Shown here in pieces: positions 1 through 10,589 of a DNA stretch of 64,000 bases. The stretch comes from Terebella lapidaria (Eukaryota; Annelida; Polychaeta; Terebellida; Terebellidae). The position numbers and the translations under genes were made by a program. Below the pieces are notes generated by a model. That model had not been told where the DNA came from. It ran no database searches and was given only the letters and a program-made list of their open reading frames with translations. The stretch lies in the NCBI GenBank assembly GCA_949152475.1, contig OX424561.1:19214481-19278480 (forward strand), given 5' to 3'. Numbering within the stretch: position 1 is the first letter of the stretch; the number at the start of each line of letters is the position of its first letter.

Positions 1-2068
1 GGGCAATACTAATACTCGATGATGGAGCCTCAACATGGGACTGTGTCGTTGATGTGCCGACTGTTGCTGTTTTGAGTACACTGGGGTAGGTGATGTCCAC
101 GACCTCAGCTTTGACGGAGGAAGCGGATGCTGTACTGACTACAGGTGCAGAAGTCTTGGAGCCAGAAATGGCGGCGGAACACACAGGTTTGTGGGCCTCC
201 AGGAGGAACTCGAGCTGCTCTTTCTGTTGATTGAGCATTTGGATATCGTTCTCGAGCTTGGACTGTTCTTCCTCTAGACCCTCAGATTCCTGTGAAACAT
301 ACAAGTAAAACACCATTAGTCATTCATGGTCCTCCGAGTTTTGATCCTCACTATCGAAAGCCACTATAATGTCTGGTCAAATTTGTTACAAATGTTTTTT
401 TTTTCGTGCAGATACATACCGTGATCAATTTGTTTGTGAGATCAACCCTCCTTTGACGGCATTTGGCTGCAGCAACTTTGTTTCGTTCCCGTCTGATTTT
501 CCTTCTCATCTCTTCCTCAGGTGTCAACTGCAAGCGAAGTAAGCATAGAATGTTAGACTGGAAATACAAATATAATTTCATCTTTCAGGTGCATCTTGAT
601 TCTCTTCGACTACACTCAAAACAGGGAGTACCATACAATTACTGAAAATGCTTACATTTTGATCAGCTCTCTTTCTCCGTCTAGATGGCGTCGATGAGCC
701 AGTGTCCACACCGTAGGATTGTGCCATCGGGGAGCTGTCATCATATCTCGAACGCTTGGTGTTGGACGGCATCCACAGTGACTCCTGACTGGACTCATCC
801 TCGTACATGGAGTAGTCATACTCTTGTTTGACCATTGCTGCGGCAGAGCTTGAGGGCCGCACAGGGTCGACCACGGGAGGTACAAAGCCGCTCTCCCTCG
901 CAAGGCTGACGGTGTGAGGAGTCGGCGCCGACGACTGTTGCAGGTCCAAAAACGTCTGCTCCAGGTTGGCCAGCGTTGTGGGCGTTAGAATGTCCGTCGT
1001 GCTGGTTGGTGCGAAAGATGTGCTCAAGTTCTGCAAAAAATTAACAGATGCGATCTTTTTAATTAAGTACAGAGGGTGTAATGATATGTACATGTATATA
1101 TATGACAAGAGCATATTGTAAATTCCATGTGATGTGTGCGTGACCAAGCTTCCCTATATTGAGGAACTAGTGTCACTGTCATAATTTAGTCAACTGGTGT
1201 AAAGTGGCCCACACAGGCTTGGTTATTTGTGTAATTTATTCGTAAGCAGGTCACACACAAGTGACGTCAGTTGGCGATCCCACGTACTCATGTTACAAAT
1301 ATGACACTGATATCAGTCAGCCTGATTGAAGTGCTCCAAAATTAAGTGATTAAATCATATCCAAATTTGTAGTTCACATTTACTGCTTTCCACATGCTCA
1401 TTTTTTGTTTGATCAACATGCAATCAGCTTTTATAGATTCAGTGGTCTAATGAACGTAGTATAACTTAGTCAGTAGGCCTAACCCCATGGCCAGTCCAGG
1501 GTTATTTATTGTGAACAAAAGCACAAAACATGCAGAACATTTTTGCGGTTGACAAAAATAAATATATGTATTGTGAGCAGACACTTCTGCAGGCGCTATC
1601 AATGACATGTTTATTGAAAGCCGCAGCCCTGCTGTAGGGGTTGCATGTCATGTGTATTGCAAGCAGGGGCCAGGGGTCTTTGTTTGACTGAGGAAGCCAG
1701 TCTAATGACATTGCCTAGGCCCACATGCAGAATGCAAGCCCGTACAATTATGTAGGCCTACCATTCTAATTTAGTGCTAGAGAAATGGTGCAATGTATGT
1801 GCAAGTATGACCTATAGCTATAGTTGGTACAATATCAATATATTAATCACTTGCTATTATTCGACAGATATAACTAAAAGAATGTTCTAGAAAACAAAGA
1901 TAGCGAGAGGGCCGTACGCGCGAGCAGGGAGGGCCGGGCGCTGACTGTAAAACTTACGAGGGGGGTGGAGTTTTCTGCCGACTGAAAGGATGTCAGGATG
2001 TCAGCCACTGCGTATTTTGCCTCTTCGCTCTCGAAGCCACTCTGACCAGAGTTTGTTGGATGGTGCAT
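1..2068 (-). CDS. FOS: Fos-family bZIP transcription factor (3' end outside window)
   Basis: Four minus-strand exons are visible: 2068-1958, 1030-656, 527-420 and 289 to beyond base 1. All junctions are phase 0 with GT-AG signals. Exon 3 encodes the basic region ([13 protein letters not shown]) and is 108 bp, the length I recall for the matching vertebrate FOS exon. Exon 4 continues the zipper with five heptad leucines (NKL, EGL, SKL, QML, EQL) and the Fos-typical ending [12 protein letters not shown], followed by an S/T-rich tail. Exon 2 carries an acidic, S/T/P-rich activation-like segment with a VKQE motif. Fos dimerises with Jun on AP-1 sites (TGAGTCA) in the nucleus. The start is uncertain: an in-frame ATG lies at 2080 and another at 2068; I chose the inner one, without strong context evidence. 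The zipper wording fits Fos better than ATF3. The stop codon is outside the window. Confidence 0.92.
1262..1269. promoter_or_regulatory. Perfect CRE in FOS intron 1
   Basis: TGACGTCA, the full palindromic CREB/ATF site, lies in the first intron between exons 1958 and 1030. It matches the promoter CRE at 2357-2364. An intronic enhancer role is inferred from sequence only. Confidence 0.4.
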
Positions 2069-2224
2069 AGTAATGTACATGCAAAACGTGTAAATTCCCC
2101 TTTAAATGTCTTCGATAGGCTTGTTGCTTCTCTCTTCTGTAGATCTATGCCACCTTTCCGCCTTTTTGATGTTGTCTCGCCTATCGATTCGCTTCTCTGT
2201 CCAAGTCGGTGTTTTGAGTTCAGT

Positions 2225-2420
2225 TCAGTTCTGAGTCAGCCAGGGGAATGCCTCCTGCTTTTATACCCTCTGACTAACAGCGGCCGTAATGTCTAAAAAT
2301 AGCGAGTGATGTCAGGCGCTAAAACTGAGCGACGTCCCCCTTTACCACGAATCGCATGACGTCAACCAGGTCGGAATTACCTCTACAGCCAATCACAGTG
2401 CCCGGTTGTTTATGACGTAC
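2225..2420 (-). promoter_or_regulatory. FOS: FOS core and proximal promoter
   Basis: Reading toward the gene on the minus strand: a CRE-like TGACGT at 2413-2418, CCAAT at 2389-2393 (plus strand), a perfect CRE TGACGTCA at 2357-2364, a CArG/MEF2-like CTAAAAATAG at 2293-2302, an AP-1-like TGACTAA at 2271-2277, a TATA box (TATAAAAGC, minus) at 2265-2257 and a perfect AP-1 site TGAGTCA at 2232-2238. Transcription would start near 2230. The set CRE + CArG-like + AP-1 + TATA resembles the known immediate-early FOS promoter, where CREB, SRF and AP-1 act. Binding itself is inferred. Confidence 0.7.
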
Positions 2421-2489
2421 AAGTAGGTGGAGAATCTTCCATCAGACCGCCGCGGTACACAACATTCGATCTTGTTTTTCTCGGTACAG

Positions 2490-3215
2490 GGTGTCCCACT
2501 TTGATGCACTGGGTCAATGCGGGGTCTCATTCACTGCATCAAAAACGCTACTGGGGCTTGTGCTCTGACATACCTCTTGAATATCGTGTCATATTTGTGA
2601 CTAAATGTTTGCACAGAAAAATACCCGCTAATTAAAGTGGCTTTGATTTTTTTTAATTATAGGCTTTCGTGTACATTGTAGGCCTACGTACGTGTAGGAA
2701 ATGATATTTTCCATTTATTCCACCATTCAGAATGGGACGGCAATGACGAAACATCGTTCAATCATTGATTCGTTTCGCTCCGCTAATCAGCGTTCTCAGA
2801 AAACGATGTAAACAAACACGTACCCACGCAGTGGGGCACGAAAGTTCATGAACCTAGGTAAACCTATAGCAAAAACAACAACACAAGTTGAACAACAACA
2901 AGTGTCAACAACATCACCAACCGTCACTACAAAAATTATCATTTCTGCAGAAAATGGATATACTCATTGTTGATAAAGCCCACTGAGAGCTCCTATGCTG
3001 ACCATTTTTTTTGTAAAATATGAATATCTCAAGTTTGAAAATATTAATTATTAGTGTGGACACATTGATTGTGGTTTATCCAAGTCAAGATAATAACAAT
3101 TTATTGCCTCTTATAACTGTTCACTGAAACTCATCATACCCTATAACACAAGGTTAATTTCAAGCAGAAATTTCAGTGTGAAATATTGTAGGACCAGAGC
3201 TCGCTCTATACATGG
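2490..3215. other. Intergenic, no feature recognised
   Basis: AT-rich sequence upstream of the FOS promoter. I see no coding segment, strong repeat or RNA gene in it. Confidence 0.5.
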
Positions 3216-4312
3216 TTAAGGGCCGTATGCTGATCCCACACTTTGGTGAAAGATAACTACCTTCTGAAAGTGTACTTTGTTTAGGGTTCGTTAAAAGTAT
3301 CTCTCCAAAGTTTGAGTTGCTATGCTCATTGGTATTCTGATTACTACTTTTTACAGAGTGCTCTTTCATCCAAAGCTCACATACAATTCCTATACATCCC
3401 TGTTTCTAACACTATGGATAGGTAATTCAACTTCCTTTCCAATGGTATGATATATGTGGTGATCATTGTCATGGAACCAGCATAGACTACTTATACTATT
3501 GCCAAGTGCACACTTTTCATTTTTCTATATGAACATCACGAAAAAAATATTTAGAGATACGCGTTTCCAAGACTTGTAATAAAATCATTTTGTTTCGTTC
3601 AGTGGACCTTAATGGACAGAATTGTACTAGTTGGTGAAGAATCACCGGGCTTTACGTGGGTAAACTCAGCCTATGTGCTACTTGGTTTGTCAAAACTACA
3701 CGTGTACAGTCAATCGCACCTTTATCACCAGTTACATGAAATCGCAGTGCTATAATCAACTGGTAATCGTTACAGGTACATCATTACCTCTTATGCATTT
3801 CCATAACATCGGGATTGCAGGGAGCATAATCGTTGTTTAGGGAATGAAATCATTCGTGAATATACACCCCCAGTGCATTAATGTATAGACACTTCTATCT
3901 GCCTGCATTCCTTTGCCGATATTACTTATTTTGGTTATTGTGATCCGGAAATGCACCTTCTCGTCCTCATATTATAGTCCAATGTGTCTAAAATCCGTGA
4001 GGTTTTGAAAGTTACCGGGTATGCTTACACCAAGTAGGCTATACACTAAAATACAAAAATAATGTGTTTAATTGATAAAGCTCATGTTCTTCATTTATTT
4101 GTGTGCACACTTTATTGAAAGTATTCCTAAAGGGACCTACTAGTCTCCCCCTTTAACTTTTCTTTCACATCGGCGGCTGAAAGGGCCCGGGCCTACAAGT
4201 TCACTCTGATTGAAAGTGAATAACGAGCATACCGACTTCCAGGGAAAGTGTGGGTGAAAGGGTTACTTTTCGGAAAGTATGGTTTAAGTGTGGGATTAGT
4301 ATACGGCCCTAA
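3216..4312. mobile_element. 1.1-kb TIR DNA element (non-autonomous)
   Basis: The ends are inverted copies: the left end has GGGCCGTATGCTGATCCCAC and the right end, reverse-complemented, has GGGCCGTATACTAATCCCAC, each followed by CACTT(T). The interior has no long ORF and is AT-rich. This fits a non-autonomous TIR transposon; the superfamily is unassigned and no clear target-site duplication was found. Confidence 0.65.
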
Positions 4313-5639
4313 GTATCAAAGGTGTAAAAATGTGGAACAATTTGAATGTGAAAATGCATACTCTAAAATCTGATAAAATTGTCAAAGTCAACTAAGTAAG
4401 TATTAAAATCTTACTTGTCTTACAACAACACGTATAGGCTACTGGTATAGCCATGATGTACGTGTAAAATATCGACTATACATGTACGTCCGAGCCGATC
4501 ATTTTGATAACATCTTGGATACCAATTAGGTATAAATATTGTGGAATAATATGCAATTGAAAATAGCAATAACTTTTGAACAAATCACGATATATGTATA
4601 AATATGTAAAATTGTTCTGTTCGGTCAATATTTGTTCATAAACATCAGCGCCGAGGATTAGTGTAGGCCTATTCTTGATGAGCTATGTATTGTCCCGGAC
4701 CGCCTCCCCTAATACGAATCTTATAAGTTACGAATCTTCTTACGTTACCCAGGATTGAAAATATTTCGGGACCATTTCCGGCGGATGACCCCAACAAATT
4801 GATCATGCATGCATGTATTACAATACCTCGATCGATTGGTAGCCAGGAGTGTGTTGTGTATGGGTTTACCATCTTATTCTTTATTCATTTGTAATTGATA
4901 GTGATTAGTCAATTCGGTGTACGGGATAAAATGTCAATGTTTTTGTTTTGTCATCTACATTAGGTATCTACATGTATCTATCTATCTACATGCGTTGCTG
5001 TTGGTCTAAATAATTGTATGAATAATTATGTAGATCTATGTGTCGTGAAAATCATGCGTTCGTTGTACCATGGGAATATAAATTTCATTTTGGAACTTTT
5101 TAGTTAGTTCGAGACATGGCTTCATTCGTGTGGGCTGTCATGACACGGTAGAATTAACCTGGAGGAAACGCATCCCACGTGATTGTAACGGTCCAAATGG
5201 GTGACACCATCGTAAAACCTCTGCATGCGTCCCTGTATGCATGCATGGTTGGCCATACGTACATAACATAATTTCTTATCTAATATATACCTACGTCATG
5301 TGTGTGTGTCTGTGTGATCCTATCACGCCCAGGCACACAATGTTCTGGTTATTGAACTCGCAAACCACCATATATGGAAGTCCCATACATGTTTCTATCG
5401 TCCACTTGAAGTATTGGATGTCGTACATGAAAAGTGGTTACGTCATTACTGACATTTGCCTTTTCATTCAGATTTAACGGATAGCGAATTTCTATTATTG
5501 CAGATAAGCATAATAAGGCTGAGCATGGAATTTTTGTGTAAGTTATATATTCAACTCCACCCCTATTTCTATATTTTATATAGCCAGACAACTTGGTTAT
5601 TGCTTCGAGATTTCAATAATGTTGCTCATATACGAACTA
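4313..5639. other. Intergenic, no feature recognised
   Basis: Unremarkable AT-rich DNA with ACATGTA-like and TATGCATGCATG simple motifs. No coding segment was recognised; the open frames here are short and without family resemblance. Confidence 0.5.
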
Positions 5640-5774
5640 GACGTCAAGGCCTGAAGATGCCTTGGGGCATTTCGTGTGAGTTCTATTCCTACCTAACATT
5701 TACCTAAGAGACCGCGTAGAACCATAATGACTCTGAATCTGTCCGTGGTCAAAGTTTAAGTGACATACCCCGTC

Positions 5775-8335
5775 CTTAGGCATTTTTGCGTTTCGCTCTA
5801 CGACGGACCGTTTCTGAGATATGGCAAACAGGAAGTGCTGAGTCGGCAAAAAAAAATTGGACACCAGAAGTCGTCTCGACGCAAGATACCCTCTAGACTA
5901 GTTAGTCTAGTGCCAGGAGGCCGGAATTGAGCTCCGTTTCGCTCTACGACGCACCATTTCCGAGATACGGCCAAACAGGAAGTGTGGAGTCGGCGAAAAT
6001 AAATTCGACACTAGGGGTCGTCTCGACCGAAAATACCCACTAGACTAGTTTGTCTAGTGCCACAAGGCCGGAATTGAGCTCCGTTTCGCTCTACGACGCA
6101 CCGTTTTCGAGATAAGGCCAAACAGAAGTGCTGAGTCGGCGAAAAAAAAATTGACACCAGGGGTCATCTCGACCCAAGATACCCACTAGACTAGTTTGTC
6201 TAGTGCCAGCGGGCCGAAATTGAACTCCGTTTCGCTCTACGATGCACAGTTTCCGAGATACGGCCAAACAGGAAGTGCCGAGTCGGAAAAAAAAAAATCG
6301 ACACCAGGGGTCGTTTCGACCCAAGATACCCCTAGACTAGTTTGTCTAATGCCAGGAGGCCGAAATTGAGCTCCGTTTCACTCTACGACTCACCATTTCC
6401 GAGATACGGCCAAACAGGAAGTGCCGAGTCGGAGAAAATAAATTCGACACCAGGGGTGGTCTCGACCCAAAATACCCACTAGACTAGTTTGTCTAGTGCC
6501 AGAAGGCCGGAATTGAGCTCCGTATCCCTGTATGATGCACAGTTTCCGAGATACGGCCAAACAGGAAGTGCCGATTCAGCGAAAAAAAAATTGACACCAG
6601 GGGTTGTCTCGACCCAAAATACCCATAAGCCTAGTTTGTCTAGTGCCAGGAGGCCGGAATTGAGCTCCGTTTCGCTCTACGACGCACCATTCCCGAGATA
6701 CTGCCAAACAGGAAGTGCCGAGTCGGCGAAAAAAAAATTCGACATCAGGGGTCGTCTCGACCCCAGATACACACTAGACTAGTTTGTCTAGTGCCAGGAG
6801 GCCGGAATTGAGCTCCGTTTCGCTCTACGACGCACCGTTTCAGAGATACGGCCAAACAGGAAGTGCCGAGTCGGCGAAAAAAAATTCGACACCAGGGTCG
6901 TCTCGACCCAAGATACACACTAGACTATTTTGTCTTGTGCCAGGAGGCCGAAATTGAGCTCCGTTTCTCTCTACGACGCACCGTTTCTGAGATACGGCCA
7001 AACAGGAAGTGCCGAGTCGGCGAAAGAAAAATTCGACACCAGGGGTCATCTCGACCCAAGATACACACTAGACTAGTTTGTCTAGTGCCAAAAGGCCGAA
7101 ATTGAGCTCCGTTTCGCTCTACGACGCACCGTTTCCGAGATACGGCCAAACAGGAAGTGCCGAGTCGGCGAAAAAAAAATTCGACACCAGGGGTCGTCTC
7201 GACCGAAGATACACACTAGACTAGTTTGACTAGTGCCAGGAGGCCGAAATTGAGCTCCGTTTCGCTCTACGACGCACCGTTTCAGAGATATGGCCAAACA
7301 GGAAGTGCCGAGTCGGCGAAAAAAAAAATCGACACCAGGGGTCGTTTCGACCCAAGATACCCCCTAGACTAGTTTGTCTAGTGCCAGGAGGCCGAAATTG
7401 AGCTCCGTTTCTCTCTACAACGCACCGTCTCCGAAATACGGCCAAACAGGAAGTGCCGAGTCGGCGAAAAAAAAATTCGACACCAGGGGTCGTCTCGACC
7501 CCAGATACACACTAGACTAGTTTGTCTAGTGCCAAAAGGCCGAAATTGAGCTCCGTTTCACTCTACGACGCACCGTTTCCGAGATACAGCCAAACAGGAA
7601 GTGCCGAGTCGGCGAAAAAAAAAATCGACACCAGGGGTCGTCTCGACCGAAGATACACACTAGACTAATTTGTCTAGTGCCAGGAGGCCGAAATTGAGCT
7701 CCGTTTCGCTCTACGACGCACCGTTTCCGAGATACGGCCAAACAGGAAGTGCCGAGTCGGCGAAAAAAAAAATCGACACCAGGGGTTGTTTCGACCCAAG
7801 ATACCCCCTAGACTGGTTTGTCTAGTGCCAGAAGGCCGAAATTGAGCTCTGTTTCGCTCTACGACGCACCGTTTCCGAGATACGGCCAAACAGGAAGTGC
7901 CGAGTCGGCGAAAAAAAAATTCGACACCAGGGGTCGTCTCGACCCCAGATACACACTAGACTAGTTTGTCTAGTGCCAAAAGGCCGAAATTGAGCTCCGT
8001 TTCGCTCTACGACGCACCGTTTCCGAGATACGGCCAAACAGGAAGTGCCGAGTCGGCGAAAAAAAAATTTGACACCAGGGGACGTCTCGACCGAAGATAC
8101 ACACTAGACTAGTTTGTCTAGTGCCAGGAGGCCGAAATTGAGCTCCGTTTCGCTCTACGACATACCGTTTCCGAGATACGGCCAAACAGGAAGTGCCGAG
8201 TCGGTGAAAAAAAAAATCGACACCAGGGGTCGTTTTGACCCAAGATACACACTAGACTAGTTTGTCTAGTGCCAGGAGGCCGAAATTGAGCTCCGTTTCG
8301 CTCTACGACACACCGTTTCCGAGATATGCAAGAAA
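5775..8335. repeat. 148-bp tandem array, about 17 units
   Basis: Landmarks such as GAGCTCCGTTTCGCTCTACG recur every ~148 bp, very regularly from about 6957 (near 7106, 7254, 7402, 7550, 7698, 7846, 7994, 8142). Units before ~6900 are more diverged and vary by a few bases. Each unit holds an A-tract after GCCGAGTCGGCG, a CGACACCAGGGGTCGTCTCG block, and a small inverted repeat CTAGAC-TAGTTT-GTCTAG. The 148-bp period is not a multiple of three, so the overlapping 71-residue open frames on the minus strand are a by-product of repetition. Confidence 0.95.
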
Positions 8336-8724
8336 GCCTCAAGGATGAATCAGCAAAAATTCTTCCGAGCTCTAGGTCAAAGGTCGTTCGACGGAGTGAT
8401 CCCAAAATCAATAGGGTTCTTCCTTGGTGGTATATGAACTCCCATGCAGAGAATACTTGCCATTGCATGAATACTTTTTGAGTTATCGATCGGAAACCAA
8501 GTCTCAAAATCAACCTTGATTTCATCCTCACGGACCTCACGGACCCTGGAGCCGCCTCCAAAACAATAGGGGTCTTCCATGTGATATTTCTGACCAGTGG
8601 TGTAAATTTGGACAAGATCCGTTCAGGCGTTCCCGAGTTATTGATCGGAAACCAAAACGACGGAAAGTAAAAAAAGAAGAAGAAAACAAAAACAAAAAAA
8701 CAAAAAAAACCAGACAAAACCATA

Positions 8725-8749
8725 AGGGCATTTCGGGCCGAAATGCCCT
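8725..8749. other. Terminal hairpin of the tandem-array element
   Basis: AGGGCATTTCG, a 3-base loop, then CGAAATGCCCT: an 11-bp perfect stem. GGGCATTTCG also occurs in direct orientation near the left end (about 5664), inside a short TGCC/GGCA fold. Hairpins close to the 3' end are typical of Helitron-type elements. Confidence 0.6.
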
Positions 8750-8752
8750 AAT

Positions 8753-10589
8753 AAGAAATCATGTCATGAACTGTCAAGCCGCGTTCTGTATTCCAGTTTT
8801 GATTCACATATGTTGTGAAATTCTAGTGTGTATACAAAATATAGGATGGACACCTATATATTATACAAGTTCTTTTGGTTTGGACCGCATCTATTTAAGT
8901 CATGTGTAGGATACAATACACTATTATTCAGCTGAGAACATACGATATCAAACAAGAAGTCGTCAGATTTATGTCTCTCGACATCCAAGTGCTGCACACT
9001 GATGCACTCATACCATATATTGTGTCGAAACAGTTTACCTCACATAATAGCTGAACATTCGGTCTAGCTGCAAGCAAAAGTCAGGGCGACTTTCGAACGT
9101 TGGCAAAGTAGTCTACGAATGACATTGTGCTGGTGATGGACAATACATGTATCTCATTTTATCTATGTACTCGTAGACAATATATATTTTCTCGCCGTCA
9201 TGTATGTATATGTACATGGCAGCTATAGTCATCTGATTTCACTGCAGCCACATGTTGTCATGACTATTTATATGACTATTTATTAACCTTATAACAATAA
9301 CGATGAACCTTCATAGTTACTACATGCACATGTATATAAACCATGTGTTTTGTGATGATAACTGGATGGATACAATTTCAAGTAAAATTAGTAAAATAAG
9401 GTATAAAACTGGCTCGATAGTTTGTAACTCACCTTATATTGTAATCCACAAATTAGACAATTTATTCACTGGTGAATCCTATCCCAGGCTAGATCTACTC
9501 TGAAAACTCGCGTGTTCAGTATATTTAAAATCTCTTTTATAAGCTTGTACAATCTATTTCATGAGTCAATGGTGAATAAATGTATTCAGCGAGAGTGATT
9601 CACTTAGGCTATATTGATACACATTGATCTGTATAATGTGAAACCATTTACAACTTACTTACCCTGAGAAAATCCGGATCACGTGAGCGAGTGTTATTCC
9701 ATGATCATGGTTGAAATTATTTGTCTGTGTTCGTAATAGACATACATTGTAGATACAGTTACCCAGCCTGACCCAGGTCTGGCGTGGTTTTGTCTAAGTG
9801 AATAAATGCGTGTTGGCTTGTCCACTCACGTGTGTCGTGACTTCTGGGAAATGTTTACATGTATGTGGGCCGCGGTACGTGCGTGTTGATCACCGAGGTC
9901 CATACATGTACATGTAGGCCTAGGTACATGTGAATAAGATCTAAGGGTGACAGCTAAGTGCCTATAGCGCATACCCCATACAACGGACATGTATAGATGT
10001 CTATGGCGGAAGTAATTTTTAACTTCCGAGTTGATTCCTGGTATTGCTGAAGAGGATCGTAGGCCTATTATTAATTCATATTGTGTTCAAGGGGGTCTTG
10101 CTGTAAACATTGACATCACTGAGTCCGTGGATAACAATTCTCAGTATTAAAATTCAAATCCAAAACAAGCGCCCCGCCTTCGCAATTTCCAGAAATTTTG
10201 GAAGTATTGTTCAAACAATGAATTTATCCTGTTTTGGTGGATGCATGGGTATGCATTTCGTGTATCAGTACATATATACTAGGTCTTGCCTAGTCACATA
10301 ATTGTGGAGAAACTATACATTGAAGTGAATTTTCTTGGAATCCACAGGTGCACGTATTACTGTTCAGCACCTTGCAATTTTTGATTGCATGGACAAACAC
10401 GACTATTTAAAACATTATTAGTATTAGGACCAGGGAAAATGTTGTTGAGAAATGTGCAGATTTTAATAGTAAATGTGGCGATTTTGCCCAAAGATCCCGG
10501 CAGGAGTTTCATTGTAACTATTCTTATTCTGGTCGCTTCGTGTTCGAAGCACGTGCGTTGCATGGCTATGCTCTCTAATCCTCTCGCTC
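8753..10589. other. Intergenic, no feature recognised
   Basis: AT-rich DNA with several ACATGTACATG and TAGGCCTA motifs. No gene, strong repeat or RNA gene was recognised. Confidence 0.5.

Larger units (their letters stand above)
5640..8752. mobile_element. Helentron/pearl-like element with central tandem array
   Basis: A unique left flank (AAGGCCTGAAGATGCCTTGG near 5646) leads into a 148-bp tandem array. The array is followed by a unique right flank (from AAGGATGAATCAGCAAAAAT near 8340) that ends in an 11-bp-stem hairpin at 8725-8749. The same left and right flanks, around a much shorter array, recur at 31.4-32.1 kb, which shows the whole unit is a dispersed element and not a plain satellite. 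Left flank + tandem core + right flank + terminal hairpin is the plan of pearl/CvA elements and Helentron-associated elements of marine invertebrates. Class assignment is by architecture only. No Rep/helicase gene is present, so it would be non-autonomous. Confidence 0.6.

Noticed and set aside
6840-8185. Series of overlapping ~71-codon minus-strand ORFs with near-identical sequence
   Set aside because: They recur with the 148-bp tandem period and end by frame shift at each unit; a by-product of the repeat and not a gene family.
5775-8335. Possible CRISPR array
   Set aside because: Units are contiguous 148-bp repeats with no unique spacers, in a eukaryotic genome.
8118-8723. 201-codon minus-strand ORF
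   Set aside because: It runs from the A-rich right flank into repeat units and has no family resemblance.
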